NCBI RefSeq assembly: GCF_003014475.1 | Contig: NZ_PYGJ01000007.1 | Coordinates: 124,001 to 188,000 of the forward strand | DNA: 64,000 nucleotides | Reading direction: 5' to 3' | Source: Shimia abyssi | GTDB taxonomy: Bacteria; Pseudomonadota; Alphaproteobacteria; Rhodobacterales; Rhodobacteraceae | Part shown: piece by piece, positions 36,332 to 45,332 of the stretch | How positions within the stretch are numbered: the stretch's first letter is position 1 | Layout: every line of letters begins with the position of its first letter | The notes under the pieces: generated by a model | Seen by the model: only the letters and a program-made list of their open reading frames with translations | Database searches by the model: none | Told to the model about the DNA's origin: nothing | Made by a program: the position numbers and the translations under genes

Positions 36332-37036
36332 ATGAAGACCAACTCTTTTGTCCGGGCCGTTGTTGCCAGTTTCGCGATAGGCGCCGCCAGCCTTGCATTT
36401 GCCGAGGATAAAACCGGCACCAACGTGACCGAAGCCGCCGAAGGCGTCCAGGGACCAGTGGCGCAATTGGCAATGGCGCAGAACCTATATGCCTATGGTA
36501 TGGCTCAGAAAAACGCGCTGGCCGTGTTGACGGCGGCGCAGATCACCATGGGGATCGAAGTGACCGATGTTGAGCGCGAGGTCGAGAACAAGCCGACCGA
36601 AGGCGCGGGTGATGTCGCCGAAGAAGGCGAAGGAGCCGACGCGCCTGTGTCAGCCGAAATGATGCTGGCATCGGCCCGCGAACTGGCTGGCGGGGACGAG
36701 ACCATTATCGGCCTGATCGAAGATGTCGAAGCCGAAGGTGCGCGCGGCCGCATTGGAGGCCCATCGCGGACACTTAGCCGTCTGCGCGCAGGGCGCACCG
36801 ATGTGTTCCGTGTACCGTTTTATGGCGGCAGCCTTGCCGAGCTGGCCATTGTGGGCGACGGCGACGCGGATCTGGACCTGTTGGTGACAGATGAAAATGG
36901 CAACGTGATCTGCCGCGATGTGAGCTATTCGGACAAGCTCTACTGCTCGTGGACGCCGCGCTGGGACGGGTATTTCCTGATTGGCGTGGTCAATCAGGGC
37001 CGTATCCGCAACAGCTATTACATTCTGACGAACTAA
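36332..37036 (+). CDS. Exported PPC-like protein, paralogue of the 47528 gene
   Basis: The 234-residue protein has a signal peptide cleaved near LAFA|ED and GGAGGAG upstream of its ATG. The N-terminal half is helical (LAMAQNLYAYGMAQKNALAV) with an acidic linker (GDVAEEGEGADA). The C-terminal 100 residues look like a bacterial pre-peptidase C-terminal (PPC) beta-sandwich: DADLDLLVTDENGNVICRDV, YCSWTPRWDGYFLIGVVNQG, NSYYILTN. The protein at 47528 matches along its whole length, with shared GLIEDVEAE/ELIEDVRVE and similar endings. Unlike normal PPC domains it is not attached to a protease, although caspase-like proteases are encoded in the same locus. Partner, sensor or substrate of those proteases are all possible. 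Its 17-bp upstream element also precedes the paralogue. Confidence 0.75.
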   Translation: MKTNSFVRAVVASFAIGAASLAFAEDKTGTNVTEAAEGVQGPVAQLAMAQNLYAYGMAQKNALAVLTAAQITMGIEVTDVEREVENKPTEGAGDVAEEGEGADAPVSAEMMLASARELAGGDETIIGLIEDVEAEGARGRIGGPSRTLSRLRAGRTDVFRVPFYGGSLAELAIVGDGDADLDLLVTDENGNVICRDVSYSDKLYCSWTPRWDGYFLIGVVNQGRIRNSYYILTN

Positions 37037-37056
37037 CCCATTCGTCAAACCTCGTG

Positions 37057-37090
37057 AAAAGGCGCCCGACATTTTGGGCGCCTTTTTTTT
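37057..37090 (+). terminator. Rho-independent terminator after the PPC-like gene
   Basis: GGCGCCC and GGGCGCC form a 7-bp stem around an eight-base loop, followed by eight T. It sits 20 bases after the stop and between convergent genes; the A-run on the left side lets it work for the DUF3604 gene too. Confidence 0.88.
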
Positions 37091-37107
37091 GTGCATAAAC
37101 ACAGCCA

Positions 37108-39048
37108 TTATTCGGCGGGTGTGTACCAGATTGGTGATGTGTAGGCGCGTTCCTGAGTAGAGGTTGGCACATCGTCTGGAATGTCATCGCCAAAGCGAAT
37201 CGCGTCATAAACCGTCCAACGTGGTGTCGGGATCTCGAGGACACGGGCGTAGTAGAATGCGCGCTGTGTTGGATCAAAATCCGGATCACTCCAGACCGTA
37301 ATCAACTCGGGCGCACCAATGCTGTTTGTGAATGTACCGGTGGCTGCATCGACAGTGTTTCCCACTGGTGGCACCTTGCCCGCGGCATCCGGTGTGCGAC
37401 CATCCGACCACGCAACATCATAGACCATTTCTTGCGTTTCACCGTCTGCGTCGACCCAGCCTTTGACCATCTGGACACGATCAAGATTGCCGCTGTAGGG
37501 ATCTTTTAAGGCCGCAACCAAGAAGCTGGGTGCATTGGCGCCTTCTGGTGCCTCTGGTAAATCGCCCCCCATGGGAACACCCTTGTCATAACCCACCTGC
37601 GCCGGAAGCCGCGAACGCGCGTCATCGTCGTCAAATGTCCATCCGCCAAACAGGCGCACAGTGATGCGGCTGCCGGTTGTGCCGTAGACTTCTTTTCGCT
37701 CCATCGCGTCAAAAATCGCTGCGCGTGTGTTATCTTCGGCCCAGACCGCCGCATAGCCGGATGCAGCCATTTCCCAACCAAGTATGCGGGTCGTGTCAAA
37801 TTCGCCGACGATGTGCTGCCAGCGCCCCGGCTCTGGCTCGACACCTGAGTGTTTACCAAAAAAGTTGTCTTCTTGCGCGGTGGCAAGCGCAGTGTGGCTG
37901 TCGGTTGAACCCACAACGCCAAATTTATATGGGTTACTGGCGAATTTCTCTTCGAGTTTGAGACCGTTTTTTAGCGCCTCGCGAGCATATTCATATTGCA
38001 GCATCCAGTCTTCCTTGGGGGTTGGTCCAAGGTTGGATTTATCCCATGTTTCATAATCTGCAAATTCGTCGTTAGGGCTGAGCACGGGGTGGGTTTCGCC
38101 ATCTCCTTTGATCTGGGTAATTTCGTAAAGCGGCTCCCATTTGGCGCGGCGTTCCGCGTAATCACCCGTTAGCGGCTCGCCTGTTGCCGGGTTGGTTTCG
38201 ACCGGGAACATCAGACCGTTTGAAACATTGCCATTGTGAGCCAGAGCAAAGACGCGACCACCTGTCTTTTCCTCGTATTGCTCCATCCACGTCCAGAGAT
38301 CTTCTGGGTTAAAGGTCTCGGCGGTTGTGAAAGGCAATACCTGACGTGCGCGAATGGCATCGTCGCGGTAGATCACATTGCGGTGCAAGTTGTTGCCAGC
38401 CTCGGTCGAGGTCCATTCATAACCGATAAAGGCGGTAAAGGTGCCCGGGTCGTCAAAGGCATCAGCCGTCGCTGTGAAATCGTCCCAGATCGACTGCACA
38501 AAACGGCGATCAGTTGTCGCCGATGGCAAAGATTCTCCGGTAATACCCGCAAATGTTTCGATCACTTCCATGGTTGCATCCAAGGCAACCTCACCGCCTT
38601 CGTTCAGGCGCTCGTGCCAATCGCGCAGCGTTGGATCGCGCATCAGGGTTGCATTGCCATCGACAATCTCGTTCATAGCGCCCATCGCGTCAGAGTGATC
38701 AGAGACAACCAGCCAATCAAGCGGGCGTGAGAGTTTCACCTGCAATCCGTGTGATGTGGTGACTTCTTCGCCGCGCGCAAACCGATAGGCCTCAGCCGGG
38801 CTGAGCAACACGCCAAACCCGCGCGCATCCAACGAGTTTGCAGTGTGTAGATGCGTATCGCCCCACAATGGCTGGGTCGGGAAATTTCTGCCTGCGTAAG
38901 GGGAAAACGCGTCAGGTGCCGGGTCGCGCATGTCATCAACGGATATGGTCATCTCACCAACTTGCCCACCGTTGGACGCCTCTTGCGCATGCGCGCCAGA
39001 GGCACAGGCAAGAACGCTTGCAATTGCAATCAAACACTCGGTCTTCAT
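37108..39048 (-). CDS. Exported DUF3604 (PHP-like) protein
   Basis: The 646-residue protein carries a signal peptide (MKTECLIAIASVLACASGAHA|QE). It has the DUF3604 hallmarks: LWGDTHLHTANSLDA (HxH), WLVVSDHSDAMG, FIGYEWTS, FALAHNGNVSNG and FGVVGSTDSHTALA. These His/Asp residues resemble the metal site of PHP phosphoesterases, and family members are large secreted proteins of marine bacteria with no settled function. A phosphoesterase or hydrolase in the periplasm is the best guess. It stands alone between two terminators with its own TATAAT promoter, so membership of the neighbouring caspase locus is uncertain. Confidence 0.85.
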   Translation of the reverse strand: MKTECLIAIASVLACASGAHAQEASNGGQVGEMTISVDDMRDPAPDAFSPYAGRNFPTQPLWGDTHLHTANSLDARGFGVLLSPAEAYRFARGEEVTTSHGLQVKLSRPLDWLVVSDHSDAMGAMNEIVDGNATLMRDPTLRDWHERLNEGGEVALDATMEVIETFAGITGESLPSATTDRRFVQSIWDDFTATADAFDDPGTFTAFIGYEWTSTEAGNNLHRNVIYRDDAIRARQVLPFTTAETFNPEDLWTWMEQYEEKTGGRVFALAHNGNVSNGLMFPVETNPATGEPLTGDYAERRAKWEPLYEITQIKGDGETHPVLSPNDEFADYETWDKSNLGPTPKEDWMLQYEYAREALKNGLKLEEKFASNPYKFGVVGSTDSHTALATAQEDNFFGKHSGVEPEPGRWQHIVGEFDTTRILGWEMAASGYAAVWAEDNTRAAIFDAMERKEVYGTTGSRITVRLFGGWTFDDDDARSRLPAQVGYDKGVPMGGDLPEAPEGANAPSFLVAALKDPYSGNLDRVQMVKGWVDADGETQEMVYDVAWSDGRTPDAAGKVPPVGNTVDAATGTFTNSIGAPELITVWSDPDFDPTQRAFYYARVLEIPTPRWTVYDAIRFGDDIPDDVPTSTQERAYTSPIWYTPAE

Positions 39049-39063
39049 GACGTAATTCCTTTC

Positions 39064-39081
39064 AATTCAATGACTTGAATT
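39064..39081. repeat. Perfect inverted repeat AATTCAA-TGAC-TTGAATT
   Basis: Seven-base arms, 15 bases upstream of the DUF3604 ATG and downstream of its -10 element, hence within the predicted 5' leader. It may be an operator or leader hairpin. Confidence 0.45.
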
Positions 39082-39131
39082 CTGGGACTCACTCCTAAAA
39101 CGAGGAACGCTTTCGGGAGAAGTTCATTCGA

Positions 39132-39137
39132 ATTATA
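39132..39137 (-). promoter_or_regulatory. Promoter -10 box for the DUF3604 gene
   Basis: The minus strand reads TATAAT, a perfect -10, with TGACTT 16 bases upstream as a weak -35. The predicted transcript would have a leader of about 75 bases. Confidence 0.5.
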
Positions 39138-39230
39138 CCACCTGTGCCTGCAAAAGTCATCAAGGATGGCAAAATACATTCAAATATCCGCATAATATAA
39201 ACTGACGCTCAGACACATGTCGGTTCACGC

Positions 39231-39262
39231 AAAAAAGGCGCTCGTCAGCACGAGCGCCTTTT
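39231..39262 (-). terminator. Terminator of the minus-strand protease operon
   Basis: On the minus strand AAAAGGCGCTCG pairs with CGAGCGCCTTTT around a six-base loop and runs into TTTTTT. It lies 28 bases after the stop of the chymotrypsin-fold protease and ends the six-gene operon. Confidence 0.88.
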
Positions 39263-39289
39263 GTCGGAGAAGGCTTTAGAACAGCCGTG

Positions 39290-40348
39290 TCAGTTCCGCG
39301 AAATCGTCGCGTTTAGCCAGTCGACATAGTTTGCAGTGCGGGTGTAGGCCGAGAAAATGGCGTTTTCGGCGCAGGTTTTGCTGTCTTGCGCCGACAGGCC
39401 CCAGCTGACCACGCCAGCCTGAATGAACGAACCGTCATTGAGCGGCACAACCAGCGGACCGCCGCTGTCGCCCTGACAGGATGTCTTGCCACCTTCAAAC
39501 GTGCCTGAACAGATCATGTTCGGGGTCAGGGGTGCAGGTACGCGGCCAACAAAGTCTGACCACGCGGCCTCGGCTGTGCCCTGATCCATGCCAAACACCT
39601 GTGCGGCATAACCAAACCCTTTCACCGCCTCTTCGGCACGTGCCTCAAGCAGCAGGCCATTGCACATGTCGCGCTCGAGCATCTGGATCTGCACTTCGCG
39701 CAGGCGATCTGGGTTTTGCGCGCCTTCGATCAGGCCCCATCCGGTGACATAGGTGGTCACGCCGGGCTGTTCGAGAACATCGCCAAATTCGGCATCCGGT
39801 ACCTTGATCGTCTGATAGGGCGCGCGCGGGGTGCGGGCCAGTTTGATCAGGGCGATGTCATTGTCGAACTCGGTGCCGACATAATCGGGATGCCGGAAAA
39901 CAGCCTCAACCGGGATCATGTCGCCATTGCCTTCGGACAGGTGGTTGGTGCCAACGACGATATTAAATCGTTCAGCCGGGATGTCGCGATACGTGCCCTC
40001 GTCATCGGCCATGTGGATACAGTGGGCGGCGGTCAGAACCCAGCGATCCAGCACCATCGAGCCGCCGCAGAACTGGATATCGGGTTGCAGCGGATAGCCA
40101 CCAACAACCAACGCCACCTGCCACGGCCAGGCTCCATCCTCGGAAACCTTGCCTCCGATTACCTTGGATCCGCTTTCCTGTGCGGCAACTTCCTTGGCGC
40201 GCTCGGCTTTCCTTTGGCTTTCAGCAAAGGAAAAGGGTGACGCAAATACCGGATCGACGGCTGCGTCATCGCCAAAGGATTGCGCGCCCGCCGCTCCGCC
40301 AAATGCGACGGCAATGGCCATGAGTGGAGTCAAAAGCTTGGTTTTCAT
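39290..40348 (-). CDS. Chymotrypsin-fold serine protease zymogen (S1A)
   Basis: The 352-residue protein has a signal peptide (cleaved near GGAAGA|QS), a propeptide of about 40 residues and a catalytic domain. The triad is H109 (LTAAHC), D164 (DNDIAL) and S295 (CQGDSGGP). The mature N-terminus should be V63-I64-G65-G66, equivalent to the IVGG of trypsin, so activation requires cleavage after K62. The residue six before the catalytic Ser (trypsin position 189) is T289, not Asp, so it is unlikely to prefer Arg/Lys itself and would need another protease for activation. It is the last gene of a minus-strand operon and starts 14 bases after the caspase stop. Eukaryote-like S1A proteases are uncommon in alphaproteobacteria. 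Confidence 0.92.
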   Translation of the reverse strand: MKTKLLTPLMAIAVAFGGAAGAQSFGDDAAVDPVFASPFSFAESQRKAERAKEVAAQESGSKVIGGKVSEDGAWPWQVALVVGGYPLQPDIQFCGGSMVLDRWVLTAAHCIHMADDEGTYRDIPAERFNIVVGTNHLSEGNGDMIPVEAVFRHPDYVGTEFDNDIALIKLARTPRAPYQTIKVPDAEFGDVLEQPGVTTYVTGWGLIEGAQNPDRLREVQIQMLERDMCNGLLLEARAEEAVKGFGYAAQVFGMDQGTAEAAWSDFVGRVPAPLTPNMICSGTFEGGKTSCQGDSGGPLVVPLNDGSFIQAGVVSWGLSAQDSKTCAENAIFSAYTRTANYVDWLNATISRN

Positions 40349-40362
40349 ATATGTTCTCCTGT

Positions 40363-42438
40363 CTATTCATCTTCCCGAGGCAAAACCTCGAATCCAAATC
40401 GGGTGACTTTTAGGGGCGCGATGGCCCCGGTGAGCGAAAAATTGCGGGTGGTAGCATCGGTTGAGGCGGCAGCGCCCAGGAAACTTTCCAGTGGCGAGAC
40501 AGTCCCCGCACGGGTGGACGCGCCATCAGCGAGGGCGGTCAACACCACACGCGGCGCGTCCGGGTCAACCGGCACAGCCAGTACAATCAACTCCTCGAGC
40601 CCACTGGCGAAGGCCGCGTCAGGCGCACTGTCGTTGACGATGCGCATACCGATAGATTTTTCGCCACCGGATTCGATGCGGTTGGAAAGCGACGGCTCAG
40701 GCCAGAGAGCAGAGACGTGGAAATCGCGGTCGATATAGAGCACCGTCACATCCTGAGCCTTGCGTGACAGGTTGGTGAGGTTGATCCAAAGCTGATCGCA
40801 ATGGCGCAACGCGCCTCCATCGCCAACCGGCTCTGCCCCACGCGGTTTGGCGCATGTGTCGCCGCGTGTCGGTGTGGGGCGGCGCTCCAGCGCGACCTTG
40901 AGGCCGGTGCCGCCAATCGAGAATCCACCGGATTTGACGCCGTTTAAAGCGGCGGTCATGCGGTGCACCCGGCCAATACGTTCGAGCCACAAGGCCAGTT
41001 GTTCCTGAATGTCTCCGTCGCGGTCATAACGAAAACGCGGAGAGCTTTCCGGCCCGTTTGGATCGACCACCCCATCGCGCCCAGTAAGCGCAAGCGTGCC
41101 GTCCATCAGAACCAATGCGGCGTCAAATCCGGCCTCGGCGAGGCGCACGCCATCGACCAGATCATCCCCAGCCAGCGCATCAAATGCTTCGGTCATGGGG
41201 CGGTATTCATAGCCGTCATGGTCGAGCGCCGCGCGAGGTGGCGCGATGGCCATCATGGGCGGAAAACCCGGCGAGAGTTCCACGGCATAGCCATCGGTAG
41301 GTGTCACAAAACCATCCCGGCCCTTAAGTTTGGCCTGAGTCGGGTCAACGGACACTACCTCTACCTGCCCCAAAGGTTCCCCTCCGGCAGCTGCGTCGTA
41401 AACCGCATAGACCGCGCCGGGCGCGATGCCCGAAAGCGCGCCACGTTGCAGCTGGCCGTCTTTGAGCGGCAGGCGGGTTTGCGCATTGCCGTCGCCGAAC
41501 ACGGCGCTTTCGAGTAGGGTGCCTTCGCCGTCCGGGGTTTGTGTGGCCGTGGCTGACGACTTGCGCATCTGATCACGCGCGGCTTGCAGCCATTGGCCAT
41601 AGCTCAGCGCGCCGCCGGTTTCGAGAATCTGGGCAAGGTTGCGAGTAAAATCGCCGTACCAGTTCGCCGGATCTTGGCCGTCGCCCAAGGGATATTCAAA
41701 GCTACGCTGGTCAGATTGCGAGGAGTAAAGGAAAACAAACTCACCACTAAGCGAGGAACCGGTGTCGTGCGCTTCTCCTGGTTCAGGTTCTCCGGGCACG
41801 CCCAGCGCCGCCGGGTCCACGTAGCGCGCAGCACCCGCCGCGCCGTCGAGCGCGCGAAAGCCGGTGCCGGAATGACACGCGTCGACAATGGCCACAAGCT
41901 GCGCGCCGCGCGACAACAAGTCTGCAGACCATGCGCGGAATTCGTCATCCACCAGCGCGTTTTCAACCGCGCCTATGCTGGCCTGCCAGTTTTTGGCATC
42001 CGCAGGCAGGAAAATCTGGTCATAACCGCCCTGTTCATCGCCGTTGGCGTCCGGCATTTGCGAACCGTGGCCAGAGAAGTAGAAGATCGCGGTATCGCCC
42101 GCTGCGCTGTCGGCACTTAGCTCTGCCATGGCGGCCATGATTGCAGCGCGGGTTGGTTTGCCCTCGCTCACCCCATCGGGTGCGGCGTTCAGACCTTCGC
42201 TCAACACGGTTATATTTTCCGGCGCAATCCCGCGCGACATCAACGCGCGCAGCATCAGGGCAACGTCATTACGCGGACCTTTGAGATCGGCATCAAGGTG
42301 ATAATAGTCACTGATCCCCACCAATAGCGCGCGGGTGTCTGCGCGGGTCTGCGCGGCGCTAAAGGACAGAAGCCCCGCGCAGAAGGCTGTTATGATCAGC
42401 CTAGTGAAATAACCTTGTTTCATTGGATTTCGCATCAT
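40363..42438 (-). CDS. Exported caspase-like protease (peptidase C14, orthocaspase type) 1
   Basis: The 691-residue protein (from 42438; an ATG at 42423 may be the real start) begins with a signal peptide ending near QTRA|DT. The caspase domain has ALLVGISDYYHL, H124 in FYFSGHGSQMPD and C188 in IVDACHSGTG. The Asp two residues before the catalytic Cys is the residue that, in metacaspases and orthocaspases, favours Arg/Lys substrates. The C-terminal 200 residues include DVTVLYIDRDFHVSALWPEP and a following segment resembling DUF4384, a domain often fused to bacterial caspases. It is flanked by the patatin-like lipoprotein upstream and the serine-protease zymogen downstream in one operon. Confidence 0.92.
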   Translation of the reverse strand: MMRNPMKQGYFTRLIITAFCAGLLSFSAAQTRADTRALLVGISDYYHLDADLKGPRNDVALMLRALMSRGIAPENITVLSEGLNAAPDGVSEGKPTRAAIMAAMAELSADSAAGDTAIFYFSGHGSQMPDANGDEQGGYDQIFLPADAKNWQASIGAVENALVDDEFRAWSADLLSRGAQLVAIVDACHSGTGFRALDGAAGAARYVDPAALGVPGEPEPGEAHDTGSSLSGEFVFLYSSQSDQRSFEYPLGDGQDPANWYGDFTRNLAQILETGGALSYGQWLQAARDQMRKSSATATQTPDGEGTLLESAVFGDGNAQTRLPLKDGQLQRGALSGIAPGAVYAVYDAAAGGEPLGQVEVVSVDPTQAKLKGRDGFVTPTDGYAVELSPGFPPMMAIAPPRAALDHDGYEYRPMTEAFDALAGDDLVDGVRLAEAGFDAALVLMDGTLALTGRDGVVDPNGPESSPRFRYDRDGDIQEQLALWLERIGRVHRMTAALNGVKSGGFSIGGTGLKVALERRPTPTRGDTCAKPRGAEPVGDGGALRHCDQLWINLTNLSRKAQDVTVLYIDRDFHVSALWPEPSLSNRIESGGEKSIGMRIVNDSAPDAAFASGLEELIVLAVPVDPDAPRVVLTALADGASTRAGTVSPLESFLGAAASTDATTRNFSLTGAIAPLKVTRFGFEVLPREDE

Positions 42439-42502
42439 AATGCCATTACGATACCGGGGTTTGAGAACGGATCAACCGTTGCGAAAAACGTGACGGGATT
42501 TG

Positions 42503-43933
42503 TCATCCATTTTGGTCCGGGGTGATTTGGCGCGGTTTGATTTCGCGCGCACCAGAGACCGGTTCGGCGGATTTAAGGCTGCGCAGAAAGCCGTTAAATT
42601 CGGCATTAAGCCGAGTCGATTGACGGGCGGCAGCGATGGCAAGGTCAACTTGTTCTTCGGGCAGGCGCAGGCGGGTCGGGATTTCGTCAAGCTTGTCCCG
42701 CATGTCCTTGGGCAGTGGGTCAAAATTGACTTCTCCGACAAAGAGTTTCACGTCCTGACAATCCCAACCGTCGAGCGACCCTCGCAGTTTCTGCACCTCG
42801 GGCAGTGACAGACCACAACGCCAATCCACCAGATCATTGTGCCAGCGATCCAATGAAAGGCGCATGACATCAAAGCCAACACGGGTGGCCGCGCCCATGG
42901 AGCTGTTGGCAATGGACATGGCCAGCTCTACGCCACCCGGCCCTTCGATTTTTTGGGTCCAGGCGTAATCCTGTTGCACGCCTGCATTGGCGACAAGAAA
43001 CATCATGCGCCGCATCTGTACGGCTTGTTTTGCCGTAAGCGGGCCAAAGTCGTTTTGCGATTTGGCACGGGCCACCGACAGGCCGGTGGTACCAAAATTA
43101 TCCGTAACCGCCCCATCAAGCAGTTTCACATAGCGCACTTTTTCAGGGTCACGATAACTTTCTAACGCGCGACCATAGGCACGCAGGGCCGAGGTGGCTT
43201 CGGGGTTGTTGCGGGCTGAGGTCAGCCAATCGGGTTCGCGGTAGTCACAGTCTTGATGGCTTTCGAGCACGATAGGAGAGAAGACCAGTGGAAAGGCAGC
43301 AGAGGCGGCGACGGCCTCAGAAAGCGGCAAGCTGTCAAGATCGCTGCACAAGGCGGCAAAGGTTTCGGGCGAAAACAGGAACGGCGTGTTATTGGCCACG
43401 TCGCTCGCGTTGATCCACGTTTCGATGCCGGATTTTTGCAGATCGGCAAAGGTGGCGTTTTTGAGGATGGTTTCATCAAGAAACCGGGCGAATGTGGTAC
43501 GGTTGTTGGCACCGCCTGATATGCCCTTGATCAACACGGAAGGGTTGGCCGGGTTGTTGGCCATATAGGTTTCCGCATCCTTGACCAGATAGGTGTCGCG
43601 ATAAGTGTCCAGCCCTTTGGGCCCTCTGAGACCATAATAGGCCGCCGTGACCGATCCGCCGGATACGCCAGACACAAGGCGCACGTATTTCAACAGCCCC
43701 TTGGCGCGCAGCTCCTCTAACATCCCATAGGAAAAGGATGACGCGCGCGTGCCACCGCCGGAAAACGCCAGACCAATAAAGACGTCATCCACCACATAAC
43801 GCGTTTGCGTGACTGTACCGCCCGGCGTGCCATCCTTGGACGCGGCGTTGATTGGCTCATTTACTGCTGCCGAGCATCCGGCGATAAACATACCGGCGCC
43901 CAATGCGGCCATTCGAAAAAATTTTGTCGTCAA
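42503..43933 (-). CDS. Patatin-like phospholipase, predicted lipoprotein
   Basis: The 476-residue protein has a lipoprotein signal with lipobox FIAGC (C20), so it is expected to be anchored to a membrane. The patatin domain has the oxyanion sequence FSGGGTRASSF, nucleophile S91 in SGVSGGS and the catalytic Asp in KLLDGAVTDNFG. These form the Ser-Asp dyad of lipid acyl hydrolases. A C-terminal region of about 130 residues follows. It starts 27 bases after the histidine kinase stop and precedes the caspase gene, so a membrane-lipid-hydrolysing enzyme is co-produced with proteases. Whether its activity is kept in check by a protease cannot be seen. Confidence 0.88.
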   Translation of the reverse strand: MTTKFFRMAALGAGMFIAGCSAAVNEPINAASKDGTPGGTVTQTRYVVDDVFIGLAFSGGGTRASSFSYGMLEELRAKGLLKYVRLVSGVSGGSVTAAYYGLRGPKGLDTYRDTYLVKDAETYMANNPANPSVLIKGISGGANNRTTFARFLDETILKNATFADLQKSGIETWINASDVANNTPFLFSPETFAALCSDLDSLPLSEAVAASAAFPLVFSPIVLESHQDCDYREPDWLTSARNNPEATSALRAYGRALESYRDPEKVRYVKLLDGAVTDNFGTTGLSVARAKSQNDFGPLTAKQAVQMRRMMFLVANAGVQQDYAWTQKIEGPGGVELAMSIANSSMGAATRVGFDVMRLSLDRWHNDLVDWRCGLSLPEVQKLRGSLDGWDCQDVKLFVGEVNFDPLPKDMRDKLDEIPTRLRLPEEQVDLAIAAARQSTRLNAEFNGFLRSLKSAEPVSGAREIKPRQITPDQNG

Positions 43934-43960
43934 TGTCCCGCCCTGTGCAGACGTTCTTGC

Positions 43961-45331
43961 TTACATTGGGTCAACCTTAGGCCAAAGGCTTTCGACCGCA
44001 AACCCTTTGTTTTGTGGCAAAATGCGTAGCTTGGCCCCGTGGCGGGCCGAGATGGCGCGTACTAGGGCAAGGCCGAGGCCATGGCCAGTTGCCCCATGTG
44101 CCGGGGTACCGCGTTCGAATTGGTTGAATAAGCGGTTGCGGATATCGTCACTCACACCCGGACCGGTGTCTGACACGGTCAGGCAATGCCGGTTGTCTGA
44201 ATGCGAAAGAGTCAGTGTCACAAGATCTCCGGGCGCGGTGAATTTGAGCGCATTGTCCAGCAGGTTGGCGAGCAGTTGCGAGATGAGCGAACGATCGCCC
44301 AGCACCCACAAGTCTGGGGCAATATTGGCCGTCATGGCGCGCGCCTGATCCTCGCCCATTGGCTCGTAGAATTCAAAGATCTGCACACAGAGTTCAGAGA
44401 GGTTGACCGGCACCAGCCCCGGCTTGTCCCCGGTTGCGGCCTCGGCAGAGGCAATGTCGAGCAGTGCCTCAAACACCCGCACGGTATCAGACAGCTCTCC
44501 TTTGAGCGCGGCCACAACTTCTTCCTGCCCCTGCACCTGATCCAGCTCTTGCCGGATACGGTTCAGTGGCGTGCGCAGCTCGTGGGCGATATTGTCCGAC
44601 AGGCGCGCGGTGGCGTTTTGCAAGGACTCGATCCGGTCAAGCATGTCATGCACATGCGCCTCAAGCCGTCCAAATTCGTCGTCGCTGCGCGCGCCCGGTA
44701 TTCGTGCACCCAGCTCACCTGTTGCCACCCGGTCGGCCAGCCGGTTCACGCGATCAATCCTGGTGATAACAAGGCGGCTGACCAGCCAACCGGCAGCCAT
44801 GCTAAGCGCAATCATCGCCACCACCGCCCAGCCGATGGTGACGCGCATATCCGCCATCAAAGCCTCTCGTTGAGCCAACGATGTGGCCACCAGAATTGGA
44901 AAGCCGCCAGGCAGATCTCGGGCGACGCCCATATAGGCGCTGCGCCGACCATTCGGCAGCGTATAGTCGAACCATTGCACCGGATCCGCGGTAAAGGACT
45001 TGGCCGTTGTTTCAACGCCATCCGGCCATGTCGAAATGTTGCCACCCAAAAAAGTGTGCTGCTTGTCGAGAAGCAGAAAGACGCGGTCATACCCGGTTTG
45101 TGTTTCGGCGCGGAATGCCATCGCTTGGCGCAGCGCTGGAATACGGCGCTGATCATATAGCGCGGAATAGCCATCCAGATCGGCCTGCAATGCCTCGATC
45201 TGGCGCGCGTCAAAGGCGCGGGCGACTTGCGCGTATTGGAACCATAGCCCCCCCAATGACACCAAGACCATCACCCCAGCGATCAAGACCGTCAGGCGTA
45301 AGCTGGCGGATTTGACGGAGCGTTGGGACAC
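43961..45331 (-). CDS. Sensor histidine kinase
   Basis: The GTG at 45331 lies one base after the response-regulator stop and gives 456 residues. The first helix (LRLTVLIAGVMVLVSLGGLWF) and a second near 165-190 enclose a periplasmic sensor domain of about 130 residues. A HAMP-like region follows, then H250 in DNIAHELRTPLNRI, the N box LLANLLDNALKFT and the G boxes DTGPGV and GHGLGLAL. All catalytic elements are intact. The periplasmic domain has no recognisable fold. Being sandwiched between HtrA-like protease and caspase genes, it probably senses envelope stress or a product of the proteolytic system. Confidence 0.93.
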   Translation of the reverse strand: MSQRSVKSASLRLTVLIAGVMVLVSLGGLWFQYAQVARAFDARQIEALQADLDGYSALYDQRRIPALRQAMAFRAETQTGYDRVFLLLDKQHTFLGGNISTWPDGVETTAKSFTADPVQWFDYTLPNGRRSAYMGVARDLPGGFPILVATSLAQREALMADMRVTIGWAVVAMIALSMAAGWLVSRLVITRIDRVNRLADRVATGELGARIPGARSDDEFGRLEAHVHDMLDRIESLQNATARLSDNIAHELRTPLNRIRQELDQVQGQEEVVAALKGELSDTVRVFEALLDIASAEAATGDKPGLVPVNLSELCVQIFEFYEPMGEDQARAMTANIAPDLWVLGDRSLISQLLANLLDNALKFTAPGDLVTLTLSHSDNRHCLTVSDTGPGVSDDIRNRLFNQFERGTPAHGATGHGLGLALVRAISARHGAKLRILPQNKGFAVESLWPKVDPM

Positions 45332-45332
45332 G

